Positions 17,025-25,796 of a DNA stretch of 64,000 nucleotides are shown here, one piece after another (within the stretch, counting starts at the first letter, position 1; each line of letters starts with the position of its first letter). This stretch comes from an uncultured Bacteroidales bacterium. Its GTDB lineage: Bacteria; Bacteroidota; Bacteroidia; Bacteroidales; F082. The translations under genes and the position numbers were made by a program. The notes beneath the pieces were generated by a model. The model saw nothing but the letters and a program-made list of their open reading frames with translations, was not told the DNA's origin and ran no database searches. The DNA lies in assembly GCA_947307415.1 (NCBI GenBank), contig CAMZJA010000006.1:1-64000 (forward strand). Direction: 5' to 3'.

Positions 17025-17750
17025 ATGAAAAAACTATTCGTAACAATATTATTATCAATAACTTGCGTTTTTGGCTTCGCCCAGACGATGGATAAACTCA
17101 GCGTCGACGGCAAGGCCGACGGCGGTTTCGTTAATGATAGCAAAGGCGTGAAAATTTACGGTACAGTGCTCGGCGGACAGAAGTCGGGCACTTGGACTGA
17201 GACTTACGCCAACACGGAGGTGCCGCATTTCATCATCCAGTATGCCGATAATGTCAGAAACGGCTTGTATCTGGAGTTCGACAAACAAGCCAATCTCGTC
17301 AAGAAAGTCGAATACAAAAACGGCTTGATGGATGGCACTTATTTCAAATTTAAAAACGCCATTTTAATTGAACGTGTTGATTATCAACAGGGTCAGAAGA
17401 ATGGCGAGTCGACTGTCTACTATGAAAAAGGTACCGTCATGGAGACTTCAAACTTCAAAAACGGTCAGCGTGACGGCATCACCATCTGGTATGCCAACAA
17501 AGACAAGATACAAGGGGAGATGGTCGCCATGTATACCTACAAAGACGGAAAATTCGAGGGCGTTCAGGAAACTTATTACGAAAGTGGCGCTGTAAAAACG
17601 CAGAAAATGTACTCAAACAACGTCCCCAACGGTCCAGCATACGAGTTTTATGAAGATGGCAGCTTGAAAACAGAAGCTAACTTCAAAAACGGAGAACAAA
17701 AAGGAAAGATAAAAGAATATCCTCAAGGCAAAAAATTCTTAAAAAATTAG
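17025..17750 (+). CDS. Secreted MORN-repeat (YwqK-like) protein
   Basis: 241 residues. A signal peptide (1-19, ending FGFAQ) precedes at least six MORN-type repeats with the pattern YxNGxxDGxxxxF/Y (for example YKNGLMDGTY, FKNGQRDGIT, YKDGKFEGVQ, FKNGEQKG). Such proteins are common in Bacteroidota envelopes and are often annotated as YwqK-family antitoxins by homology alone; no toxin lies beside it. The start codon is 1 nt past the stop of the Nfn-like gene, so they are co-transcribed. The gene ends in a UUCG-loop terminator overlapping its stop codon. Its molecular role is unknown. Confidence 0.75.
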   Translation: MKKLFVTILLSITCVFGFAQTMDKLSVDGKADGGFVNDSKGVKIYGTVLGGQKSGTWTETYANTEVPHFIIQYADNVRNGLYLEFDKQANLVKKVEYKNGLMDGTYFKFKNAILIERVDYQQGQKNGESTVYYEKGTVMETSNFKNGQRDGITIWYANKDKIQGEMVAMYTYKDGKFEGVQETYYESGAVKTQKMYSNNVPNGPAYEFYEDGSLKTEANFKNGEQKGKIKEYPQGKKFLKN

Positions 17751-17769
17751 CTTCGGCTAATTTTTTTTT
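17744..17769 (+). terminator. UUCG-loop terminator overlapping the MORN gene stop
   Basis: AAATTAGC (17744-17751), TTCG, GCTAATTT (17756-17763), then a T-run to 17769. The TAG stop (17748-17750) is in the left arm. A TATTTTTG -7 box (17771-17778) for the riboswitch transcript follows at once. Confidence 0.9.
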
Positions 17770-17782
17770 GTATTTTTGCAAC

Positions 17783-17945
17783 CGATTTCAGGTGCCTGAA
17801 GAAGGCCCAACAGGGAATCGGGTGAGAACCCCGGACAGTTCCCGCTGCTGTAAACTCTTGCAGCGCCTGCATATGTCACTGTTTATCCCATATAAACGGG
17901 AAGACGCCGGCGTAAGGAGTGAGTCAGAAGACCTGCCTGAAATCG
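17783..17945 (+). promoter_or_regulatory. Cobalamin (B12) riboswitch
   Basis: The P1 stem CGATTTCAGG (17783-17792) pairs with CCTGAAATCG (17936-17945). Conserved elements are present: AGGGAATCGGGTGAGAACCC, ACAGTTCCCGCTGCTGTAA, a CGGGAAGACG segment, and a B12 box (AGTCAGAAGACCTGCC, near 17922-17937). The -7 box at 17771-17778 places the RNA start just upstream. No terminator is seen between it and the ATG at 17997, so control is probably at translation of the receptor gene. High corrinoid should reduce expression. Confidence 0.93.
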
Positions 17946-17996
17946 AAGACATTTGAGACTTTCGGGATAAGAGTCGGTCGAAGAATTCAGATTGGT

Positions 17997-19886
17997 ATGA
18001 AGAAATTGTGTGTATTGCTGTTTCTTTTAGCGTCCTATGCTGTGATGGCTCAGGATACTATCGTTTTGCAATCTGTCGAGGTCAATGCCACAGCGATTCG
18101 TCAGAATCAGGCTGAAGCCGCGATGGAACGCAAGATGGACACCGCTCTGCTGAAACGTCTCAACACTATCACAATGTCGCAGCTGCTCATCCAGCATAGC
18201 CCCGTCTTCATCAAGACATACGGCCCGGGCGGAATCGCAACTGCTTCATTCAGAGGCACAACCGCCAGCCACACCCTCGTGCTGTGGAACGGCTTCCAAC
18301 TTAACGCGCCGACACTCGGACAGGTCGACTTCAGCACCATACCGGTGTTCATGACCGAACAGGTGAAGCTCAAATGGGGTAGCGGAACGTCGGCCAACAG
18401 CGGCGGACTCGGTGGAGTGGTTAATATCGAGAACACTCAGCATTTCGGGGAAGGCTTGATCCTCGATCTGAAACAGACATACGGCAGTTTCAATTCCTTC
18501 GGCTCTTACATTACTGCCGGTTATTCATGGGCGAGTCACCTGTTGCGGGTGAAGGCTTATCGTACATCGAGCGACAACGACTTCGAGTACCATAACATAG
18601 GCATTATCCCGCATCAGGTGATGAAGCAAAAAAACGGCGAGTTCGTCGACTATGGACTTATGCCGGAATATCAATGGAGATTTCGTAACTCATTGATAAC
18701 CATAGTGTCGTGGAATCAGTGGAGCGACCGTAACTGCCCGCAGATTATGCCAAACGTCAACAACGACAACACCAAAGAATATACCGAAAACGGTTATTCA
18801 AGAAACTTTATCTCATATAAAACCTATTGGAACACAGGTAAAATAGAGCTGAAATCTGCCTATTTCTACGAAAAACAGCATTATTTCCTCGAGACTTACA
18901 CCAGTGCCGGTACGACTGTGACGAATATCAACTCTATAAACGACGCTAACATCTTCCATCAAATCGCCGATTTGTATCAGAACCTTTATAAATCGTGGAA
19001 ATTCAACGCTAAAGTGCAATACGACCACGAACAGGTTACCTCCAACAACTACGACGGCGTAAAAGACCGCGACATTCTGTCGTTCTATACCGCCTTGACT
19101 GGTAAATTATTGAAACCCATCGATTTACGTCTTACTTTGCGTAACGATTGGGTCGACTGGGAGTCGGCCGGTTTCTTCCCGACAGCGACAATTTCGTATA
19201 GTTGTATGTATCTTAAAGGCTTGCAATTCAACGCCGGATACAGTCACAACTACCGTAGCCCTAGCTTGAACGACCTCTATTGGAATCCTGGCGGCAATCC
19301 TGATTTGAAACCTGAAAATGGTCATACTGCCGATGGAAACATAGTTTATTCACGACAATTCGGAGGCTTTTCAATCGATTGTCAGGTCGGCGCGTATTAC
19401 TCTGAAGTGAAAGACTGGATCCAATGGAAACCAACGACTTACAGATATTGGGTGCCGGAAAACGTCGAAACAGTCATAGCCTATGGCGCCGAGACACATT
19501 TAAAATTGAATTATTTTATCAATAATTGGAATTTCTCGGTTTCAGGAAATTATGTCTACAGCCATACTACCGACAGAAGCGGTTTGCAATTGATTTACAT
19601 ACCTTTACATCATGCTAACGCCTTTGCGGAGATAAAATGGAAGACATGGTATGTCAATTACACAATGGAGTTTACCGGACGACGTAAAACTTCAATGAAT
19701 GCCAATGAATTCTATGGTTTCCGACTGAATCCGTACACCTTGCATCATGCCTCAATCGGAAAACAAATCAAGAGATTTAATATTGAATTTAAAGTCAATA
19801 ATATAACAAATGTTGATTATATGGCTGTGCTTTGGCGAGCTATGCCTGGCAGAAGTTTTGAAGGAAGTATAAGTTATAAATTTTAA
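17997..19886 (+). CDS. btuB: TonB-dependent corrinoid receptor (BtuB-like)
   Basis: 629 residues. The open frame extends upstream to 17919, but that part lies over the riboswitch. ATG 17997 gives a proper signal peptide (MKKLCVLLFLLASYAVMAQ). A TonB-box-like start (TIVLQSVEVNA) is followed by a plug domain (about 40-150, with SFRGTTASHTLVLWNG and GSGTSANSGGLGGVVNI) and a 22-strand-type outer-membrane barrel to the C-terminal Phe. The cobalamin riboswitch immediately upstream and the BtuG-like lipoprotein 4 nt downstream identify corrinoids as the substrate. Transport would be energised by TonB-ExbBD, not present here. Confidence 0.9.
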   Translation: MKKLCVLLFLLASYAVMAQDTIVLQSVEVNATAIRQNQAEAAMERKMDTALLKRLNTITMSQLLIQHSPVFIKTYGPGGIATASFRGTTASHTLVLWNGFQLNAPTLGQVDFSTIPVFMTEQVKLKWGSGTSANSGGLGGVVNIENTQHFGEGLILDLKQTYGSFNSFGSYITAGYSWASHLLRVKAYRTSSDNDFEYHNIGIIPHQVMKQKNGEFVDYGLMPEYQWRFRNSLITIVSWNQWSDRNCPQIMPNVNNDNTKEYTENGYSRNFISYKTYWNTGKIELKSAYFYEKQHYFLETYTSAGTTVTNINSINDANIFHQIADLYQNLYKSWKFNAKVQYDHEQVTSNNYDGVKDRDILSFYTALTGKLLKPIDLRLTLRNDWVDWESAGFFPTATISYSCMYLKGLQFNAGYSHNYRSPSLNDLYWNPGGNPDLKPENGHTADGNIVYSRQFGGFSIDCQVGAYYSEVKDWIQWKPTTYRYWVPENVETVIAYGAETHLKLNYFINNWNFSVSGNYVYSHTTDRSGLQLIYIPLHHANAFAEIKWKTWYVNYTMEFTGRRKTSMNANEFYGFRLNPYTLHHASIGKQIKRFNIEFKVNNITNVDYMAVLWRAMPGRSFEGSISYKF

Positions 19887-19890
19887 TATC

Positions 19891-20982
19891 ATGAAAAAGA
19901 AACTGTTATTATTGTTTTTTGCTATTTCAATAGTATTATTGTCGTGCAATAAAAAAGACGCTATTGAGGATGTCGACAACAATGTTCCGCCAACTGAGAA
20001 TGTTAAAGGCCTTTTTATTCTGAATGAAGGCACTTTTACCTACGCCAATGCGTCGCTTTCGTTCTACAATATTGAGAAAGACGAGGTTGAAAACAACATT
20101 TTTTTCAGAGTTAACGATGCTCCTATAGGCGATGTCGGACAGTCGTTGACAAAAATTGGCAACAATTTGTACATCGTGGTGAACAACAGCAAATATATTT
20201 ATAAGGTTAATGCTAACACCATTGAATATAAGACGAAAATCGAAGGTTTCACCTCGCCGAGATACATGCTTCCTGTAATGGGCAACAAGGCCTACGTCTC
20301 TGATCTTGAGAGCCGTGGCGTTTGGATCGTCAACCTTAGCACTTCAACCATTAGTGGCTTTATTGAGACTGGCAACACCACTGAGGCTATGGTGAAAGTA
20401 GGCAATGAGGTTTTCGTTTCCAATTGGTCGAATTATTATCCATCACAGATAGGTGTCACTACGTCCAACAAGACAATACAAGTCATTGATTGTGAGAATG
20501 ATGAGCTCATCGATGAGATAGAGGTGGCAAAGGAGCCTAGCGCTATGGTTGTCGATAAAAACAATCATATTTGGGTGTCGTGCAGCGGCGATTACATGCC
20601 TCCATGTGAACCTTCCATTATCTGCATCGATGCTGCCACACATCAAATCATCCATCGTTTCGACCTCGCTGAGGGTAGCTATCCGAGTGGTCTCGCCATC
20701 GACGTGGCAGGGGAGAACATCTTCTTCATGAACGGAGGCTATGGCACTTTGAATGTTTACAAGATGTCGGTCGACGCCACCGAACTTCCTGCAACTCCAT
20801 TCATTACGTCAAATAGTCGTGTCTTCTACAACCTTAAAGTCGACCCGAACAATGGCGATATCTACGTCACCGATGCCAAAACCTACGTCGAAAACGGCGA
20901 TTTGTTACGCTATTCCGCTGATGGCACTATCATCTGCACCCACGAGCTTGGCATAATCCCGAGCTATATGCTTTTCAATTAA
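19891..20982 (+). CDS. btuG: Surface lipoprotein, YncE-like beta-propeller (BtuG-like corrinoid-binding protein)
   Basis: 363 residues. A lipoprotein signal peptide ends at Cys19 (IVLLSC). The rest is made of repeated beta blades (KGLFILNEG, SPRYMLPVMGNKAYVSD, PSAMVVDKNNHIWVSCSG, PSGLAIDVAGENIFFMN, FYNLKVDPNNGDIYVTD), the YncE/DUF5074 propeller pattern. In Bacteroides, BtuG proteins of this fold sit on the cell surface, bind B12 very tightly and cap BtuB. Position right after btuB under the same riboswitch supports that role. The gene name rests on fold and context, not on visible ligand residues. A 15-bp-arm terminator follows. Confidence 0.82.
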   Translation: MKKKLLLLFFAISIVLLSCNKKDAIEDVDNNVPPTENVKGLFILNEGTFTYANASLSFYNIEKDEVENNIFFRVNDAPIGDVGQSLTKIGNNLYIVVNNSKYIYKVNANTIEYKTKIEGFTSPRYMLPVMGNKAYVSDLESRGVWIVNLSTSTISGFIETGNTTEAMVKVGNEVFVSNWSNYYPSQIGVTTSNKTIQVIDCENDELIDEIEVAKEPSAMVVDKNNHIWVSCSGDYMPPCEPSIICIDAATHQIIHRFDLAEGSYPSGLAIDVAGENIFFMNGGYGTLNVYKMSVDATELPATPFITSNSRVFYNLKVDPNNGDIYVTDAKTYVENGDLLRYSADGTIICTHELGIIPSYMLFN

Positions 20983-21000
20983 TATAATCCTAATTTGCTT

Positions 21001-21035
21001 GAGCGCAGCGGCCGTACGGCCGCTGCGCTCTTTTT
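21001..21035 (+). terminator. Terminator of the btuB-btuG operon
   Basis: A perfect 30-bp palindrome (21001-21030, arms GAGCGCAGCGGCCGT) is followed by five T residues. It is unusually GC-rich for this window. Confidence 0.92.
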
Positions 21036-21049
21036 GTATGTGGGAGATT

Positions 21050-21075
21050 GTCATTCCGAGCGAAGCGAGGAATAT
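21050..21075. repeat. Dispersed repeat GTCATTCCGAGCGAAGCGAGGAAT
   Basis: An intergenic copy of the GTCATT(T/C)C family with complementary ends ATTCC/GGAAT. It is nearly identical to the reverse copy inside murL at 58106-58130. Confidence 0.7.
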
Positions 21076-21117
21076 CATCCAAACAATTCAGAAGTATAAA
21101 AAATCGTTATATCTTCA

Positions 21118-21146
21118 TTGATGAAGCAGAATTTTTTGTATTTTTG
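21118..21146 (+). promoter_or_regulatory. Promoter of the fumarate reductase/succinate dehydrogenase operon
   Basis: TTG at 21118-21120, an 18-nt spacer and TATTTTTG at 21139-21146, 23 nt before the ATG. Confidence 0.65.
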
Positions 21147-21168
21147 CCTTTTATTTAAATACAATAAA

Positions 21169-21822
21169 ATGGGCAAAAAAGGTCTTTCCTCAATCACGAA
21201 AAAGCTGATAATGGCCATATCCGGTGCGGGTTTGGTGTTTTTCCTGCTTTTTCACGGCGCGATGAACCTCGTGTCGATTTTCTCAGCTGAAGGCTATGAG
21301 ATGATTTGTGAGTTTCTCGGCGCCAACTGGTATGCCGTCGTCGGCACCATCGGTCTCGCCGTGCTGATAGTGATACATCTCGTCTACGCTTTCATCCTTT
21401 CTTATCAGAATTTCAGAGCTCGCGGAAAGCAGCGTTACGCTGTTGTCGAACGTCCTGAAGGAGTGTCGTGGGCATCGAAAAACATGCTGGCGTTAGGTGC
21501 TTTCATCTTGTTCGGTCTCGGATTCCACCTTTATGACTTCTGGTCGAAGATGCAACTTGTGGAGCTGAAAGGAGGTGAGCCGGTGAGCGGAATCGAACAG
21601 ATAAGATTTATCTTCTCGCATAACTATTTCAGCATCATGTATCTGATCTGGCTCGTCGCGATCTGGTTCCACCTGTCACACGGAATCGCCAGCGTGATGC
21701 AGTCGATAGGATGGAGCAACCTCGTGTGGCAACGCCGCATAGAATTCATTGGCAAGCTCTTCGCCTTTATCATCGTAGCGATGTTTATCTCAGTTGTAAT
21801 ATATTATTGGTTAATTGTTTAA
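21169..21822 (+). CDS. sdhC: Succinate dehydrogenase/fumarate reductase cytochrome b subunit
   Basis: 217 residues with five predicted membrane helices, as in the single-subunit diheme b558 family of Bacteroidota. Histidines suited to heme ligation occur in LFHGAMN, VIHLVYA, GLGFHLYDF and FHLSHGIAS. It anchors the flavoprotein and iron-sulfur subunits and links them to menaquinone. ATG 21169 is chosen because the promoter lies at 21118-21146, within the upstream extension of the open frame. It starts the operon C-A-B. Confidence 0.92.
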   Translation: MGKKGLSSITKKLIMAISGAGLVFFLLFHGAMNLVSIFSAEGYEMICEFLGANWYAVVGTIGLAVLIVIHLVYAFILSYQNFRARGKQRYAVVERPEGVSWASKNMLALGAFILFGLGFHLYDFWSKMQLVELKGGEPVSGIEQIRFIFSHNYFSIMYLIWLVAIWFHLSHGIASVMQSIGWSNLVWQRRIEFIGKLFAFIIVAMFISVVIYYWLIV

Positions 21823-21893
21823 GCTATATAAATTAAAGTTATACTTTAAGTAAAAATTTAAACTTCAAACTCCACACTTCAAACTTGAAAAAG

Positions 21894-23828
21894 ATGGAAC
21901 TGAATTCAAAGATACCAACTGGTCCTTTATCAGAAAAATGGACAAAATATAAAGCCGAACAGAAGCTCGTGAACCCGGCCAACAAACGTAAGCTCGACAT
22001 CATCGTCATCGGTACCGGCTTGGCTGGCGCATCGGCTGCCGCTTCGTTTGGCGAGATGGGTTTTAACGTGAAGGTGTTCTGCATCCAGGACAGTCCACGA
22101 CGCGCTCACAGCATCGCGGCGCAAGGTGGCATCAACGCGGCGAAAAACTACGCCAACGATGGCGATAGCATACAGCGTCTGTTTAACGACACCATCAAAG
22201 GCGGCGACTACCGCGCGCGTGAAGCCAACGTGTACCGTCTGGCAGAGGTCAGCAACAATATCATCGACCAATGTGTGGCACAAGGCGTGCCATTTGCGCG
22301 CGACTACAGCGGGTTGCTCGCGAACCGTTCGTTTGGAGGTGCTCAAGTGTCGAGAACGTTTTATGCCAAGGGTCAGACCGGTCAGCAGCTCCTTTTAGGC
22401 GCTTACGGGGCTCTCAGTAAAGAGATAGAGAAGGGGACTGTGAAAATGTATGCCCGCCGTGAGATGATGGACGTAGTCGTCGTTGACGGCCATGCAAGAG
22501 GCGTTATAGTACGAAACCTCGTCACTGGTGAGCTCGAGCGTTATTCCGCTCATGCCGTTGTGATCGCTTCAGGTGGCTACGGACGTGTTTTCTTCCTGTC
22601 AACAAATGCAATGTCGTCGAACGGCTCAGCCATCTGGCAGTGCTATAAAAAAGGCGCATGTATGGCGAATCCTTGCTTCACACAGATTCACCCTACATGT
22701 ATTCCTGTTCACGGCGACTACCAGTCGAAACTGACGCTGATGAGCGAGTCGTTGCGTAACGATGGACGTATCTGGGTGCCGAAAGACGCTGAGAAAGCCC
22801 GTCTTCTTCGTGAAGGCAAGATCAAAGCCACCGATATCCCGGAAGAGGAACGCGATTATTACCTCGAACGTCGTTATCCGGCATTCGGGAACTTGGTACC
22901 ACGCGACGTCGCGTCACGCGCGGCCAAAGAACGCTGCGATGCTGGCTATGGCGTCAACAACACTGGCCGCGCGGTGTATCTCGACTTCAAAGAAGCAATA
23001 CAACGTCTTGGAAAACAAGCTGTTGAAGAGAAATACGGCAACCTCTTCGAGATGTATGAACGTATAGTCGACGAGAATCCTTACGTCACCCCGATGATGA
23101 TTTATCCTGCCGTGCACTACACCATGGGCGGCCTCTGGGTCGACTACGAACTCCAGACCACAGTGAAAGGTCTGTTCGCTGCCGGTGAGGCCAACTTCTC
23201 CGACCACGGTGCCAACCGTTTGGGCGCTTCGGCATTGATGCAAGGCCTCTCCGACGGTTATTTCGTTCTGCCTTATACCATGCAAAACTATCTCGCCGAC
23301 CAGATCAACGTGCCGCGTTTCTCAACCGACCTTCCAGAATTTGAAGAGGCGGAAAACGCTGTGCGTCAGAAGATTACACGAATTTTGTCCATAAATGGCG
23401 ATACTACTGTCGACATGATTCACCGCCATCTCGGACATATCATGTGGGAGAAAGTCGGAATGTCGCGCACCGAACAGAGCCTTAAGGAAGCCATCGAAGA
23501 GATTAAACAGCTTCGTGAAGAGTTCTGGCAGAAAGTCAAGGTGCCGAACGTCGAAGGCATGAACACAGAGCTTGAAAAAGCCTTGCGCGTCGCCGATTTC
23601 CTCGAAATGGGCGAACTCATAGCTCGCGACGCTCTGATGCGTAACGAGTCGTGCGGCGGTCACTTCCGTGCCGAATATCAAACCCCTGACGGCGAGGCCA
23701 TGCGCGACGACGCACACTATGCCTTTGTCGCCGCTTACGAATTCCAAGGCGTTGATAATGAGCCAATTATGCACAAAGAAGAACTCAAATTTGAAAATGT
23801 CGAACTGAAACAACGCAACTATAAGTAA
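21894..23828 (+). CDS. sdhA: Succinate dehydrogenase/fumarate reductase flavoprotein subunit
   Basis: 644 residues. An FAD-binding start ([17 protein letters not shown]) is followed by the covalent FAD attachment motif [15 protein letters not shown] (His) and the active-site region with IHPT and [17 protein letters not shown]. The C-terminal FAD segment is [24 protein letters not shown]. It interconverts fumarate and succinate at the cytoplasmic side of the membrane; in anaerobic Bacteroidales the fumarate-reducing direction usually dominates. ATG 21894 is preferred to an in-frame TTG at 21885. The spacer before it is a low-complexity AAACTTCAAACTCC-like stretch. Confidence 0.95.
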   Translation: MELNSKIPTGPLSEKWTKYKAEQKLVNPANKRKLDIIVIGTGLAGASAAASFGEMGFNVKVFCIQDSPRRAHSIAAQGGINAAKNYANDGDSIQRLFNDTIKGGDYRAREANVYRLAEVSNNIIDQCVAQGVPFARDYSGLLANRSFGGAQVSRTFYAKGQTGQQLLLGAYGALSKEIEKGTVKMYARREMMDVVVVDGHARGVIVRNLVTGELERYSAHAVVIASGGYGRVFFLSTNAMSSNGSAIWQCYKKGACMANPCFTQIHPTCIPVHGDYQSKLTLMSESLRNDGRIWVPKDAEKARLLREGKIKATDIPEEERDYYLERRYPAFGNLVPRDVASRAAKERCDAGYGVNNTGRAVYLDFKEAIQRLGKQAVEEKYGNLFEMYERIVDENPYVTPMMIYPAVHYTMGGLWVDYELQTTVKGLFAAGEANFSDHGANRLGASALMQGLSDGYFVLPYTMQNYLADQINVPRFSTDLPEFEEAENAVRQKITRILSINGDTTVDMIHRHLGHIMWEKVGMSRTEQSLKEAIEEIKQLREEFWQKVKVPNVEGMNTELEKALRVADFLEMGELIARDALMRNESCGGHFRAEYQTPDGEAMRDDAHYAFVAAYEFQGVDNEPIMHKEELKFENVELKQRNYK

Positions 23829-23830
23829 CC

Positions 23831-23860
23831 GTCATTTCGACCGAAGTGGAGAAATCTTCG
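23831..23860. repeat. Dispersed repeat GTCATTTCGACCGAAGTGGAGAAATC
   Basis: A compact copy of the GTCATTTCGA family between sdhA and sdhB, with complementary ends ATTTC and GAAAT. It is probably transcribed within the operon message. Confidence 0.75.
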
Positions 23861-23880
23861 ACATACGAAAATTAAATGTT

Positions 23881-24636
23881 ATGAATATAAAATTAAAAAT
23901 CTGGCGCCAGCGCAATGCTACTTCCAAAGGCAAATTCGTTGAATATCAATTAAATGATATTCCAGCAGAAGCTTCATTCTTGGAAATGTTGGATATTTTG
24001 AACGAGCAACTCGTTTTAAAGGGTGAAGACCCTGTCACCTTCGACCACGACTGTCGCGAAGGCATCTGCGGCGCCTGCGGATTATATATCAACGGACATC
24101 CTCACGGACGTTTTAAAAACACCACTACTTGCCAGCTTCACATGCGCAAGTTTAAGGACGGCGATACCATCACCGTGGAGCCTTGGCGCTCGGAGGCGTT
24201 TCCTATCATCAAGGATTTGATGGTCGACCGTTCTGCTCTCGACAAGCTGATACAGGCTGGCGGCTACATCTCGGTTCACACTGGCGGCGTGCCTGATGCC
24301 AACGCCATCCCGATCAACAAACACAAAGCTGATCTGGCGATGGATGCCGCGGCTTGCATAGGTTGCGGCGCATGCATTGCGGCTTGCAAAAACGGCAGTG
24401 CTATGCTTTTCGTGGGCGCAAAGGTGTCGCAGTTCGCTCTTCTCCCGCAAGGCGAGGTGGAGTGGGCCGACCGTGTGCAGAAGATGGTGGCTCGCATGGA
24501 TGAGCTAGGATTCGGTAGCTGTTCCAATACTTACGTGTGCCAAGCCGAGTGCCCGAAAGGCATCTCTGTGACCAATATCGCCCGCATGAATCGTCAGTTT
24601 TTGGCTGCAAAAATTGCTGAACCAATTAAAAAATAA
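23881..24636 (+). CDS. sdhB: Succinate dehydrogenase/fumarate reductase iron-sulfur subunit
   Basis: 251 residues with three Fe-S clusters. The [2Fe-2S] site is [10 protein letters not shown] with a later Cys in TTTCQLHM. The [4Fe-4S] site is [11 protein letters not shown], and the [3Fe-4S] site includes [15 protein letters not shown]. It passes electrons between the flavoprotein and the cytochrome b subunit. It is separated from sdhA by 52 nt carrying a dispersed repeat, and the GT4 gene follows after 24 nt. Confidence 0.95.
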   Translation: MNIKLKIWRQRNATSKGKFVEYQLNDIPAEASFLEMLDILNEQLVLKGEDPVTFDHDCREGICGACGLYINGHPHGRFKNTTTCQLHMRKFKDGDTITVEPWRSEAFPIIKDLMVDRSALDKLIQAGGYISVHTGGVPDANAIPINKHKADLAMDAAACIGCGACIAACKNGSAMLFVGAKVSQFALLPQGEVEWADRVQKMVARMDELGFGSCSNTYVCQAECPKGISVTNIARMNRQFLAAKIAEPIKK

Positions 24637-24660
24637 TGTACATTTGCAAAAAGTAACAAA

Positions 24661-25785
24661 GTGAAAATCGCTGTAAATACTCGTTTGCTGTTGAAAGACA
24701 AGCTAGAAGGCATCGGTTGGGTAGCCTACGAGACCCTCAGTCGTATCGTCAAGGCACATCCAGACGACGAGTTTTACTTCATCTTCGACCGCAAGCCCGA
24801 CCCGAAGTTCATTTTCGCTGAAAACGTCAAGCCCGTCGTGCTTTTCCCGCAGGCGAGACATCCGTTTTTGTATGTGATTTATTTTGAGATCTCGCTGAAA
24901 CGCGCCCTCCGTAAGATAAATCCCGACGTCTTTATCTCAACCGACGCTTATCTGTGCTTGCGCTCTAAGACACCGCAAATAGCTGTGTTTCATGATATTA
25001 ACTTCGAGCATTTTCCGCAGGATTTTCCACGATTGGCACTTTGGCATTATAAGAAATTCTTCCCTAAATATGCCCATAAGGCTGAGAAAATAATAACGGT
25101 TTCGGAGTTTTCAAAGCAGGATATCATTGATAATTATGGCGTTGAGCCTGAAAAGATAAATGTCGTTTACAATGGTGCCAACGAAGGCTTTAAGCCTATT
25201 TCCGAAGAAGAAAGACAGAAGATAAGACTTCAATATACGTCTGGTTATCAATACTTTATGTTTGTTGGCTCGCTGCATCCGCGCAAAAATCTGGTGCGAC
25301 TGTTTCCGGCTTTCGATATCTTCAAAGAGAAGACTGGTTCCGACGTTAAGTTGTTGATAGTAGGGGAGAAACGTTGGTGGACGGAGCCTATCCAGAAGGC
25401 TTACGAGGCGATGCGCCATAAAGACGACGTTGTGTTTGTCGGACATCTGCAAATAGATGAGCTTCAACGTGTTACAGCTACCGCACTCGCATCGGTGTAT
25501 GTGTCTTATTTCGAAGGCTTCGGCATTCCGATCATTGAGGCATACAAATGCGACGTGCCTGTGATAACATCGAATGTCACGTCAATGCCTGAAGTTGCTG
25601 GCGATGCCGCGCTTCTTATCGATCCGTTTGATATCGAGTCAATAGCCAGCGCAATGGAATTGGTGATGGATGAAAACGTACGTAACTCATTGATAGAGAA
25701 AGGTCGTATTCGTTGCAACGACTTCTCGTGGGACAAAGCCGCCGAAGGCTGGTGGGACGTCATAAGTGAATTTGCAAACCATTAA
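24661..25785 (+). CDS. GT4-family glycosyltransferase
   Basis: 374 residues starting with GTG. The GT-B fold is visible: an N-terminal half with KLEGIGWVAYETLSRI, and a C-terminal donor domain beginning near FMFVGSLHPRKNLVRL. The E-x7-E motif region appears in SYFEGFGIPIIEAYKCDVPVITSN. Such enzymes use nucleotide sugars to build surface glycans or lipid-linked sugars; the acceptor cannot be read from sequence. It lies 24 nt after sdhB and 11 nt before purD, with no other glycan genes adjacent. Confidence 0.88.
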   Translation: MKIAVNTRLLLKDKLEGIGWVAYETLSRIVKAHPDDEFYFIFDRKPDPKFIFAENVKPVVLFPQARHPFLYVIYFEISLKRALRKINPDVFISTDAYLCLRSKTPQIAVFHDINFEHFPQDFPRLALWHYKKFFPKYAHKAEKIITVSEFSKQDIIDNYGVEPEKINVVYNGANEGFKPISEEERQKIRLQYTSGYQYFMFVGSLHPRKNLVRLFPAFDIFKEKTGSDVKLLIVGEKRWWTEPIQKAYEAMRHKDDVVFVGHLQIDELQRVTATALASVYVSYFEGFGIPIIEAYKCDVPVITSNVTSMPEVAGDAALLIDPFDIESIASAMELVMDENVRNSLIEKGRIRCNDFSWDKAAEGWWDVISEFANH

Positions 25786-25796
25786 AAACTAAAAAT

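Noticed and set aside
17919..17996. Upstream extension of the btuB frame
   Set aside because: It lies on the cobalamin riboswitch and expression platform; the signal peptide begins at 17997.
21001..21030. Perfect 30-bp GC-rich palindrome considered as an attachment or resolution site
   Set aside because: Its position right after btuG and the following T-run fit an intrinsic terminator; no recombinase gene is near.
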